A DNA stretch of 6,439 nt. It comes from an uncultured Gemmatimonadota bacterium. Lineage in GTDB: Bacteria; Gemmatimonadota; Gemmatimonadetes; Gemmatimonadales; GWC2-71-9. Below are positions 1 through 6,095 of the stretch, one piece after another (position 1 is the first letter of the stretch; the number at the start of each line of letters is the position of its first letter). The notes beneath the pieces were generated by a model. The model ran no database searches and was not told the origin of the DNA. It saw only the letters and a program-made list of their open reading frames with translations. The stretch spans positions 1-6,439 of the forward strand of contig CAJVYZ010000173.1 in assembly GCA_913009915.1 (NCBI GenBank), given 5' to 3'. The position numbers and the translations under genes were made by a program.

Positions 1-414
1 GCCCTCGGCTGGGGGCACGGCGAACGGCTGCTGCGCCTGGCGCCGCTGCCCTCGAGGCCGGGGCTCCTGCTGGTACCCGACGTGGGGATCGATACCGCCG
101 AGGCGTACGCCTGGATCGACGACGTCCACCAGACCGCCCGCCGCGGACCGGTGGTCATGGGCAGCGAGACGCTGCAGAACTGGAGCGATGTGGCCCGCCT
201 GTCCGGCAATGACTTCGAAGCCCCCGTATTCGGCCGGCACGGAGAGATCCGGGAGGCATTCGAGGCATTGGTCGCCACCAACCCGCTCATGTGCCGCATG
301 AGCGGGTCGGGCTCGGCGCTGGTGGCGATCTACCGCTCGGCCCGGGACCGGGACGACGCTCAGGACATGGTACCCAAGCAGCTGGGGCGGGTCATCCCCT
401 TCGCCACCGCCTGA
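1..414 (+). CDS. ispE: 4-diphosphocytidyl-2-C-methyl-D-erythritol kinase, C-terminal part (5' end outside window)
   Basis: IspE is a cytosolic GHMP-family kinase that phosphorylates CDP-methylerythritol in the non-mevalonate (MEP) pathway to isoprenoids. The window opens inside the gene. The reading frame is open from base 1 and gives 137 residues before TGA, about half of the usual 280-300. Visible family features, in fragment numbering, are a GHGERL segment near residues 5-10, VPDVGIDTAEAY at 25-36 (the place of the family's PPxGVSTxxAY), SGNDFEAPVF at 68-77 (family NDLE), and the glycine-rich GHMP motif 3, RMSGSGSALVAIY, at 99-111. The ATP-loop motif 2 and the N-terminal catalytic residues must lie upstream and cannot be checked. 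The next gene is a tRNA on the same strand 44 bases on, and the ispE - tRNA-Gln - prs order supports the call. A different GHMP kinase is unlikely given the NDFE motif and the context. Confidence 0.93.
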   Translation, partial: ALGWGHGERLLRLAPLPSRPGLLLVPDVGIDTAEAYAWIDDVHQTARRGPVVMGSETLQNWSDVARLSGNDFEAPVFGRHGEIREAFEALVATNPLMCRMSGSGSALVAIYRSARDRDDAQDMVPKQLGRVIPFATA

Positions 415-438
415 CATTTCCGTTTCCCTCGAGGGCGG

Positions 439-444
439 TATACG
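439..444 (+). promoter_or_regulatory. Candidate -10 box for tRNA-Gln
   Basis: TATACG sits 14 bases before the tRNA, so transcription could start around 451, a few bases ahead of the mature 5' end. The best -35-like sequence is CTGACA at 411-416, which overlaps the ispE stop but is 22 bases away, longer than a normal spacer. TTTCCG at 417-422 has a 16-base spacer but matches poorly. The tRNA could equally be processed from an ispE read-through transcript. Confidence 0.3.
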
Positions 445-458
445 TTGCAGGCGCTCGC

Positions 459-529
459 TGCCCCGTCGTCTAATGGCAGGACCCCGGATTTTGGTTCCGG
501 TAATCGTGGTTCGAATCCACGCGGGGCAA
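459..529 (+). tRNA. tRNA-Gln (anticodon TTG)
   Basis: A full cloverleaf can be folded by hand. The acceptor stem is TGCCCCG 459-465 with CGGGGCA 522-528. The D arm is 468-482, with a short stem GTC/GAC. The anticodon stem is CCGGA 484-488 with TCCGG 496-500, around the loop TTTTGGT whose bases 491-493 are the anticodon TTG, reading CAA and by wobble CAG. The variable loop is TAAT. The T arm is CGTGG 505-509 with CCACG 517-521 around the standard TTCGAAT loop. Base 529 (A) is the discriminator. The 3' CCA is not encoded, so it must be added by tRNA nucleotidyltransferase. The position between ispE and prs matches the arrangement known from Pseudomonas and other bacteria. Confidence 0.97.
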
Positions 530-554
530 TAGCGGGGCCCCACGCTTTGAATAG

Positions 555-584
555 TTGACTCATCGACAGCGTACCAAGTATCTT
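555..584 (+). promoter_or_regulatory. Candidate promoter for the prs-rplY-pth-hppA-ychF unit
   Basis: TTGACT at 555-560 (five of six to the -35 consensus) and TATCTT at 579-584 (four of six to the -10) are 18 bases apart, in a stretch much more A+T-rich than the rest of the window. This would start RNA near base 591, leaving a leader of only about 7 bases before the prs ATG. A perfect TATAAT lies at 594-599 but has no good -35 at 16-18 bases, and it overlaps the ATG. Which element is used cannot be decided from sequence alone. Confidence 0.42.
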
Positions 585-597
585 TTTAGGCTGTATA

Positions 598-1551
598 ATG
601 GCCGAATATTCGCTTACCAGCAGTCAGCTTCTTCTCTTGTCAGGCTCGGCCAATCGAGCGCTGTCGGAGGAGATCGCGGAGCATCTGTCACAGCCGCTGT
701 GCCGGGTGACACTGAGGCGATTCGCCGACGGGGAAATCTTCGTCAAGATCGACGAGAATGTTCGGGGCCGCGATGTCTACATCGTGCAGCCCACGAATCC
801 GCCGGCGGAGAACCTGCTGGAACTGTTGCTGCTGATCGACGCGGCCAAGCGGGCCAGTGCGGCGAGGGTCACGGCGGTCATACCGTACTTCGGCTACGCC
901 CGGCAGGACCGGAAAGACCAGCCCCGGGTTGCCATAAGCGCCAAGTTGATGGCCAACATGGTGTCGACCGCGGGAGCCGACCGGGTGTTGGGGATGGACT
1001 TCCACCAACACCAGTTGCAGGGCTTCTTCGATCTGCCGGTGGACCATTTGTATGCGGCGCCGGTGTTCACCAGCCACTACCGGCAGAAGAAGCTGCATGA
1101 TCTGGTGGTGGTGGCGCCGGACGTCGGGGGAGCCAAGATGGCCCGTGGGTTCGCCAAACGGTTGAACGGCACGTTGGCCATCATCGACAAGCGGCGGACG
1201 TCGGCCAACGTCGCCGAAGTCGTCAACGTGGTGGGTGATGTCGAGGGTCGTGATTGCCTCATCCCCGACGACATGATCGACACCGGCGGAACGATGAGTC
1301 AGGCGGTACACGCTCTCAAACGGCTGGGGGCGCGGAACATATACTGTTGCGCAACCCACGCGCTGTTGTCGGACCCGGCGGTCCAGCGACTGCAGGACTC
1401 GCCGCTCAAGGAACTCGCAGTCAGCAACAGCATCGTGGTGCCACCGGAACGGCAGTTCGACCGGCTCAAGATACTGTCCATCGCGCCGCTGTTGTCGAAG
1501 GCCATTGGGTACACCCACAGCGATCAGTCAGTCAGTTCGCTGTTTGATTGA
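598..1551 (+). CDS. prs: Ribose-phosphate pyrophosphokinase (PRPP synthase)
   Basis: Prs transfers pyrophosphate from ATP to ribose 5-phosphate, making PRPP for purine, pyrimidine, histidine, tryptophan and NAD synthesis in the cytosol. The 317-residue length is normal for the class I enzyme. Landmarks in order: FADGE 42-46, ENVRGRDVYIVQ 53-64, IPYFGYARQDRK 95-106, the metal-binding segment MDFHQHQLQGFFD 133-145 (family DLHAxQIQGFF), the PDVGG loop 174-178, the flexible-loop IDKRR 196-200 with catalytic Lys198 and Arg200, and the PRPP-binding loop DDMIDTGGT 224-232. Pro223 replaces the usual valine just before that loop. The C-terminal SVSSLF is typical. ATG 598 is the only standard start that keeps the first beta strand (LLLLSGSAN); an in-frame stop lies at 556. 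A weak AGG at 588-590 precedes the ATG by 7 bases, and TATAAT overlaps it. This is the first gene of a five-gene unit, with rplY starting 17 bases on. Confidence 0.97.
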   Translation: MAEYSLTSSQLLLLSGSANRALSEEIAEHLSQPLCRVTLRRFADGEIFVKIDENVRGRDVYIVQPTNPPAENLLELLLLIDAAKRASAARVTAVIPYFGYARQDRKDQPRVAISAKLMANMVSTAGADRVLGMDFHQHQLQGFFDLPVDHLYAAPVFTSHYRQKKLHDLVVVAPDVGGAKMARGFAKRLNGTLAIIDKRRTSANVAEVVNVVGDVEGRDCLIPDDMIDTGGTMSQAVHALKRLGARNIYCCATHALLSDPAVQRLQDSPLKELAVSNSIVVPPERQFDRLKILSIAPLLSKAIGYTHSDQSVSSLFD

Positions 1552-1554
1552 CAC

Positions 1555-1560
1555 AGAGGA
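1555..1560 (+). promoter_or_regulatory. Ribosome binding site that sets the rplY start
   Basis: AGAGGA ends 8 bases before ATG 1569, normal spacing for a Shine-Dalgarno site. It decides against an in-frame TTG at 1548, which overlaps the prs stop and would put this site inside the coding region. Confidence 0.75.
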
Positions 1561-1568
1561 ATAGCATC

Positions 1569-2249
1569 ATGGCAAACACGACAACCTTGGAAGCGGGCAT
1601 CCGTCAGGAAAGCGGTAAGGGCGCTGCGCGAACCCTGCGGCGCGAAGGGAAGATCCCGGCGGTCATCTACGGACGCGGTCGGGATTCCGAAGCCCTGGTG
1701 CTCGACGCGGCGGTACTCTCCAAGCTCATCTCGCAGATCACTTCCAGTACGCCGGTGGAAGTCACCGTGGCCGGCCGGGAGCCGGTGCGGGCGCTGATCC
1801 GTGAGGTCCAGCGGAACCCCATTCGCCCGGAAGACATCCTCCACATCGACCTGTACGAGATTCACGCCGGCGAGACCATCCAGCTGTCCGTACCGCTGCA
1901 CCTCGAGGGCATCCCCGACGGCGTACGGAACTTCGGCGGCGTGCTCGATCAGTCCATGCGCGAACTGGAAATCAAGGTGCTGCCACGGCACATCCCCGAG
2001 CGGGTCGAGGTCGACGTGACCGACCTTGGCATCGGCCAGGCCATTTACGTCGGGGACCTCGACGTCCCCAACGCCGAGATCCTGGTGGATCCCAGTGTCG
2101 CGGTGTGTTCCGTCATCGCCCCGCGGGCGGTGGAGGAAGAGACGCCGGCGGAGACCTTGGAGGAAGAAGCGGCGGAGCCCGAGGTCATCGGCAAGGCCAA
2201 GGACGAGGACGAAGTCGACGGCGGCGGCGACACCGACGAGTCGAGCTGA
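1569..2249 (+). CDS. rplY: 50S ribosomal protein bL25, long CTC/TL5 form
   Basis: bL25 binds 5S rRNA in the central protuberance of the large ribosomal subunit. This is the two-domain CTC (general stress protein) form of 226 residues, not the short E. coli L25 of about 95. The N-terminal 5S-binding domain covers about residues 4-95, with GKGAARTLRREGKIPAVIYG at 16-35, the conserved IREVQRNPI at 77-85 and LHIDLYEI at 91-98. The beta-rich TL5 C-terminal domain covers about 100-186, including GVLDQSMRELEIKVLP at 124-139 and a VDVTDLGIGQAIYVGDL stretch ending at 164. Residues 187-226 form a low-complexity tail rich in Glu, Asp, Ala and Gly, probably disordered. The start is ATG 1569, well spaced behind AGAGGA. 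The protein lies between prs and pth, its usual neighbours, and pth begins within a few bases of its stop. Confidence 0.96.
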   Translation: MANTTTLEAGIRQESGKGAARTLRREGKIPAVIYGRGRDSEALVLDAAVLSKLISQITSSTPVEVTVAGREPVRALIREVQRNPIRPEDILHIDLYEIHAGETIQLSVPLHLEGIPDGVRNFGGVLDQSMRELEIKVLPRHIPERVEVDVTDLGIGQAIYVGDLDVPNAEILVDPSVAVCSVIAPRAVEEETPAETLEEEAAEPEVIGKAKDEDEVDGGGDTDESS

Positions 2250-2252
2250 ACC

Positions 2253-2834
2253 CTGCGTATCATCATGGGCCTCGGCAACCCGGGCCCAGAGTACGCCCGG
2301 ACTCGGCACAACGCCGGTTTTCGGTTGATCGACAGCCTCGTCACCGCCTGGGAATTACCCGCGTTCCGGCGCGACCGGCGAGCTCGGGTGACGTCGGGGC
2401 GGCACGGCGATCAAGACGTCGGCTTGATTAGACCGCACACGTACATGAACCGTAGCGGCGCGGCGCTCGCGCCGCTCATCGCGGACCCCGAATTCGACGC
2501 CGGCCGGGACCTGCTGGTCCTGGTAGATGACGCGGCCCTCCCGCTGGGACGATTCCGGCTCCGAGCCACGGGCAGCGCCGGAGGACACAACGGACTGAAG
2601 AGCGTCCAGGGCGCCCTCAGAAGCCAGGAGTACGCCAGGTTGCGAATCGGGGTCGGCCCCGTCCCCACCCTGACGGACGACCTGGCCGATTTCGTTCTGG
2701 AACCGATGTCGGCTGAGGACGACGCCGCGCTGGAAGACATGTTGGACCCCATGACCGAGGCCGTGGATTGCTGGGTGTCGCAGGGCATCGACGCGGCCAT
2801 GAATCGCTTCAACCGATCGTTGGAGGAGATGTAA
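2253..2834 (+). CDS. pth: Peptidyl-tRNA hydrolase (probable CTG start)
   Basis: Pth cleaves the ester bond of peptidyl-tRNAs dropped by ribosomes, recycling tRNA in the cytosol. Numbering from CTG 2253 gives 193 residues, a normal length. Catalytic and binding residues are all visible: Asn9 in GLGNPGPEY, His19 in TRHNAGF, Asn66 in YMNRSG, Asp92 in LVDDAALPLG, and GSAGGHNGLKS with Asn113. They correspond to E. coli Asn10, His20, Asn68, Asp93 and Asn114. The first ATG, at 2265, would yield a protein starting MGLGNP, cutting off the first beta strand. Reading from CTG gives MRIIMGLGNPG, which fits the family pattern M-x-I/L-I-V-GLGNPG. No ATG, GTG or TTG lies between the rplY stop (2247-2249) and 2265 in this frame. 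With CTG the gap from rplY is 3 bases, suggesting coupled translation; the Shine-Dalgarno is weak. An automatic caller would probably report 2265-2834. Confidence 0.95.
   Translation: MRIIMGLGNPGPEYARTRHNAGFRLIDSLVTAWELPAFRRDRRARVTSGRHGDQDVGLIRPHTYMNRSGAALAPLIADPEFDAGRDLLVLVDDAALPLGRFRLRATGSAGGHNGLKSVQGALRSQEYARLRIGVGPVPTLTDDLADFVLEPMSAEDDAALEDMLDPMTEAVDCWVSQGIDAAMNRFNRSLEEM
2822..2826 (+). promoter_or_regulatory. Ribosome binding site of hppA inside the pth 3' end
   Basis: GGAGG lies within the last codons of pth and ends 8 bases before ATG 2835. The pth stop TAA (2832-2834) touches the hppA ATG with no bases between them, so the two genes are almost certainly translated from one message. 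This is the strongest Shine-Dalgarno in the window. Confidence 0.8.
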
Positions 2835-4883
2835 ATGGAGCTCTTGCAACTGGCTCAGCTGGCCATGGGCGCCGGCGTGGTGGGATTGATGGTCGCGTTC
2901 GGGATCTACGCCTGGCTCAGGCGCCAACCCGACGGATCCGACCTGATGCGGGATCTGGCTCAGGCCATTCAGGTCGGCGCCATGGCGTTCCTGCGACGGG
3001 AATACATGGTGTTGTTCCCCTTCCTGTTCATCGTGGCGGCACTACTGGCCTGGGCCATCGGGCCTGCCACCGCCGTGGCGTACATCGTCGGCGGCCTGTG
3101 CTCCATTACCGCCGGGTTCTTCGGCATGAAGTCGGCCACCGCGGCCAACGTGCGGACGTCGGAGGCGGCCCGCGCCTCGGGCCAGGCCAAGGCCCTGCGG
3201 ATAGCCTTCAATGGGGGCGCCGTCATGGGACTGGCGGTGGCGTCGTTGGGCCTCCTGGGCGTGGGCCTGGTCGGGGTCGTCATCCTGCGCGGCGGGGCCG
3301 CTGACGCCGCCTTGACCTTTGCCACCACCGTTTCGGGCTTCGCCATGGGGGCCAGCTCCATCGCGCTGTTCGCCCGCGTCGGCGGCGGTATCTATACCAA
3401 GGCGGCCGACGTCGGAGCCGACCTGGTCGGCAAGGTCGAAGCCGGCATCCCCGAGGACGACCCTCGCAACCCGGCCACCATCGCCGACAACGTGGGCGAC
3501 AACGTCGGCGACGTGGCCGGCATGGGCGCCGACATCTTCGAGAGCTACGTCGGCGCGGTCATCGCCACCATCGCGCTGGGTGCCACCAGCCCACTGATTC
3601 CGGACAGCGCCCGGGTGGTCGCCATCGGCTTGCCGCTGGCCCTGATCGTTGCCGGCCTCATAGCGTCGCTGGTCGGCATCGCATCGATGAAAGTGCTCGA
3701 GAAAGGATCGCCCGAGAACGCGTTGCGGATGACCACCTTCATCGCGGCGGCTCTGTTCCTGGGGGCCGCCTGGTGGCTGGTCTCGATCATGCCCCTCGGC
3801 ATGGCCGGCAAGTCGCCCATGGGCCCCTTCTGGGCCATCCTCTCCGGCACCGTGGCCGGCATCCTGATCGGCTTGGTCACCGAGTACTACACCGCGGGCA
3901 AGCCGATCCGGGACATCGCCAAGGCATCCGAGACCGGAGCGGCCACCACCATCATCGCCGGCCTGGCGGTAGGCATGAAGTCGGCCTTCGTTCCGGTGGT
4001 CCTCATTTCGGCGGCGATCTACCTTTCCTTCTCGATGGCCGGCCTCTACGGCATCGCCATCGCCGCCGTGGGTATGCTGGCCACCGTGGGCGTGACCATG
4101 ACCGTCGACGCCTACGGCCCCGTGGCCGACAACGCCGGCGGCATCAGCGAGATGGCCGGCCTGGGACCCGAGGTTCGCAAGATCACCGACGGCCTGGACG
4201 CGCTCGGCAACACTACCGCTGCCATCGGCAAGGGCTTCGCCATCGGTTCCGCCGCGCTGACGGCGTTGGCCTTGTTCTCGGCCTTCGCCACCGCCGTGAC
4301 ACCGCCGGGTGAAGTGCTGCAGCTCGACATCTTGAACCCGATGGTGGTGATCGGCCTGTTCCTCGGAGGCACCCTGCCCTTCCTGATCGGGTCCATGACC
4401 ATGACCGCCGTGGGCCGGGCCGCCGGCGACATGGTGGAGGAAGTGCGGCGGCAGTTCCGCGAAATCGCCGGTCTCATGGAGGGAACGGCCAAGCCCGACA
4501 GCGCCCGGTGCGTCGACATTGCCACCCGTGGTGCGCTGAGGGAGATGATCCTCCCCGGTCTCACCGCCGTGTTCGCTCCAGTGCTGGTCGGCTCGGTCCT
4601 GGGCGTCGAGGCTCTGGGAGGCATGCTGGCCGGCGCTACGGTCGTCGGGGTGCTGATGGCGCTGTTCATGGCCAACGCCGGTGGCGCGTGGGACAACGCC
4701 AAGAAGTACATCGAGGGTGGCGCCCACGGCGGCAAGGGCTCCGATCCCCACAAGGCGGCTGTGGTCGGGGACACCGTGGGTGATCCGTTCAAGGACACCT
4801 CCGGACCCGCCATGAACATCCTCATCAAGTTGATGGCCGTGGTGTCGCTGGTGCTGGCGCCCTGGTTCATGTCGATGGGGTAA
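2835..4883 (+). CDS. hppA: Membrane-bound ion-pumping pyrophosphatase, K+-dependent type
   Basis: This membrane protein hydrolyses pyrophosphate in the cytosol and uses the energy to export H+ or Na+. The 682 residues match the family (about 660-770, some 16 membrane helices), and strongly hydrophobic segments alternate along its length. Substrate-binding motifs are complete: [11 protein letters not shown] 192-202, [16 protein letters not shown] 218-233, [19 protein letters not shown] in the middle, [11 protein letters not shown] 614-624, and [21 protein letters not shown] 645-665 (Lys665 the conserved last-helix lysine). [10 protein letters not shown] at 458-467 has Ala462 and Gly465 where K+-independent enzymes have Lys and Thr, so K+ dependence is expected. 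The helix-6 motif DIFES places the acidic residue at Glu236, as in the Thermotoga Na+ pump, rather than four residues later as in plant H+ pumps. Asn661 stands where Thermotoga, as I recall it, has Asp, so Na+ versus H+ remains open. The start is fixed by GGAGG 8 bases upstream. The gene sits directly between pth and ychF, which are often adjacent. Confidence 0.96.
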   Translation: MELLQLAQLAMGAGVVGLMVAFGIYAWLRRQPDGSDLMRDLAQAIQVGAMAFLRREYMVLFPFLFIVAALLAWAIGPATAVAYIVGGLCSITAGFFGMKSATAANVRTSEAARASGQAKALRIAFNGGAVMGLAVASLGLLGVGLVGVVILRGGAADAALTFATTVSGFAMGASSIALFARVGGGIYTKAADVGADLVGKVEAGIPEDDPRNPATIADNVGDNVGDVAGMGADIFESYVGAVIATIALGATSPLIPDSARVVAIGLPLALIVAGLIASLVGIASMKVLEKGSPENALRMTTFIAAALFLGAAWWLVSIMPLGMAGKSPMGPFWAILSGTVAGILIGLVTEYYTAGKPIRDIAKASETGAATTIIAGLAVGMKSAFVPVVLISAAIYLSFSMAGLYGIAIAAVGMLATVGVTMTVDAYGPVADNAGGISEMAGLGPEVRKITDGLDALGNTTAAIGKGFAIGSAALTALALFSAFATAVTPPGEVLQLDILNPMVVIGLFLGGTLPFLIGSMTMTAVGRAAGDMVEEVRRQFREIAGLMEGTAKPDSARCVDIATRGALREMILPGLTAVFAPVLVGSVLGVEALGGMLAGATVVGVLMALFMANAGGAWDNAKKYIEGGAHGGKGSDPHKAAVVGDTVGDPFKDTSGPAMNILIKLMAVVSLVLAPWFMSMG

Positions 4884-4890
4884 CAGAGCC

Positions 4891-4895
4891 AGGAG
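4891..4895 (+). promoter_or_regulatory. Shine-Dalgarno-like AGGAG unusually close to the ychF start
   Basis: AGGAG ends one base before the GTG at 4897, much closer than the usual 5-9 bases. No other start codon lies in this frame nearby, and the protein clearly begins here by family comparison. Initiation may rely on coupling with hppA, whose stop is 13 bases upstream, or on the weaker CAGAG at 4884-4888. Confidence 0.45.
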
Positions 4896-4896
4896 C

Positions 4897-5994
4897 GTGC
4901 TAAGACTCGGTATCGTCGGACTCCCCAACGTCGGCAAGTCCACCCTGTTCAACGCCCTGACATCCGCCGGGGCGCTGGTCGCCAACTACCCGTTTGCCAC
5001 CATCGAGCCCAACACCGGTGTGGTGACGGTGCCGGATCCCCGTCTCACCACCCTGGCAGACGTGGTGAACCCCAAGCAGGTAGTGCCGGCCACCGTGGAG
5101 TTCCTCGACATCGCCGGGTTGGTCAAGGGCGCCAGTGAGGGCGAGGGACTGGGTAACCAGTTCCTGGCCAACATCCGTGAGGTGGACGCGATCGTTCACG
5201 TCGTCCGATGTTTTGACGACGACAACGTCCAGCACGTGTCCGGTTCCATCGACCCGGTACGAGACCGGGAGATCATCAACATCGAACTCGCCCTGGCCGA
5301 CTTGGCGTCCGTCGAGCGGCGCGAACAGAAGGCCATGAAGGTGGCCCGCTCGGGCGACGCGCAGGCCAAGATCGAGGTGGCACTCCTGGGGCGGCTGCGA
5401 GAAGCCCTGTCCGCTGGACAGGCGGCCCGCTTGGTGGTCCCGACGGACGAAGAGCGTGCCGCCTTCCGCAGCTTCAATCTCCTCACCGCCAAACCAGTGC
5501 TCTACGCCGCCAACGTCGCCGAGGACGACATTGCGGCCGGGAACACCCACGTCGAGCTGCTGCGAACGGCGCTTGCGGGGGAGGACGAGGAGGCCGAGAT
5601 AGTGATCTTCTCGGCGCAGGTCGAAGCCGAACTGGCGGAATTGTCGGCTGATGAGCGGCGCGAATTCCTCGAGGCGCTGGGAGTAGAAGAGTCGGGCCTC
5701 GACCGCTTGGCGCACGCTGCCTATCACGTCCTGGGTCTCCACAGCTACTTCACCGCCGGAGAGAAGGAGGTCCGCGCCTGGACCATCCACCAAAACGACC
5801 GGGCACCGGCCGCCGCCGGGGTCATCCACAGCGACTTCGAGAAGGGATTCATCCGCGCGGAGACCATCTCCCATGCGGATTTCGTGGAGGTGGGGGGCTG
5901 GAAACCGGCCCGTGAGCGCGGGCTGGTCCGTTCGGAAGGCAAGGACTACGTGGTGCGGGACGGCGACGTCATCTTGTTCCGCTTCAACGTCTGA
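4897..5994 (+). CDS. ychF: YchF/OLA1-family TGS-domain P-loop ATPase/GTPase
   Basis: YchF is a universally conserved, ribosome-associated Obg-family protein. Characterised members prefer ATP to GTP and are linked to translation and stress responses. The 365 residues match the family (about 363). The G1 P-loop GLPNVGKST is at 8-16 and the G3 region [20 protein letters not shown] at 71-90. The G4 position is NVAE at 206-209 instead of NKxD, the change that explains ATP preference in this family. A helical coiled-coil insertion follows at about 125-200, and the C-terminal TGS domain runs from about 278 to 361 with [27 protein letters not shown] and the usual [12 protein letters not shown] ending. 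GTG 4897 is the only plausible start, because the P-loop begins seven residues later and [15 protein letters not shown] is the family's normal N-terminus. It is the last gene of the unit, with a hairpin terminator 17 bases past the stop. Confidence 0.97.
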   Translation: MLRLGIVGLPNVGKSTLFNALTSAGALVANYPFATIEPNTGVVTVPDPRLTTLADVVNPKQVVPATVEFLDIAGLVKGASEGEGLGNQFLANIREVDAIVHVVRCFDDDNVQHVSGSIDPVRDREIINIELALADLASVERREQKAMKVARSGDAQAKIEVALLGRLREALSAGQAARLVVPTDEERAAFRSFNLLTAKPVLYAANVAEDDIAAGNTHVELLRTALAGEDEEAEIVIFSAQVEAELAELSADERREFLEALGVEESGLDRLAHAAYHVLGLHSYFTAGEKEVRAWTIHQNDRAPAAAGVIHSDFEKGFIRAETISHADFVEVGGWKPARERGLVRSEGKDYVVRDGDVILFRFNV

Positions 5995-6011
5995 TCGGGT
6001 GGCCTCCCCGG

Positions 6012-6041
6012 GCCCGGGCCCTTTCGGGGCCGGGCTGCTTT
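6012..6041 (+). terminator. Rho-independent-type terminator after ychF
   Basis: A G+C-rich hairpin forms from GCCCGG 6012-6017 with CCGGGC 6030-6035. It continues, after one bulged G at 6018, through CCC 6019-6021 with GGG 6027-6029, around a small TTTCG loop. The following TGCTTTACT has only a short T run, so the terminator is G+C-strong but has a weak U-tract. It closes the prs-ychF unit before the next gene. Confidence 0.65.
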
Positions 6042-6095
6042 ACTGGACGTGTTTCGCAGCGTAATGTAGTAGATGCACCCACCCGACAGATCCCC

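Noticed and set aside
531..548. Hairpin-like AGCG...CGCT followed by TTT just after the tRNA
   Set aside because: Pairing is interrupted by an unpaired A and leaves a 3-base loop if extended, and the T run is only three bases, too weak to call a terminator.
688..1518. A 276-codon open frame on the - strand opposite prs
   Set aside because: It is a shadow of prs, rich in Arg, His, Val and Gln with no recognisable domain. The + strand protein carries all Prs motifs.
1548..1568. Upstream in-frame TTG start for rplY
   Set aside because: It overlaps the prs stop, has no ribosome binding site, and adds residues not seen in the family. ATG 1569 has AGAGGA at ideal spacing.
3042..4985. A 647-codon open frame on the - strand opposite hppA
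   Set aside because: It mirrors a well-supported hppA on the + strand. Its predicted protein is dominated by Gly, His, Asp and Arg, as expected from reading G+C-rich codons backwards, and shows no motif or ribosome binding site.
4900..5874. A 324-codon open frame on the - strand opposite ychF
   Set aside because: It is an antisense shadow of a complete, conserved ychF, and its composition is biased with no known motif.
6039..6067. Possible promoter TTTACT-17-TAATGT before the PAS gene
   Set aside because: TAATGT matches only three of six consensus positions and TTTACT four; such matches are expected by chance, so I did not list it as a feature.
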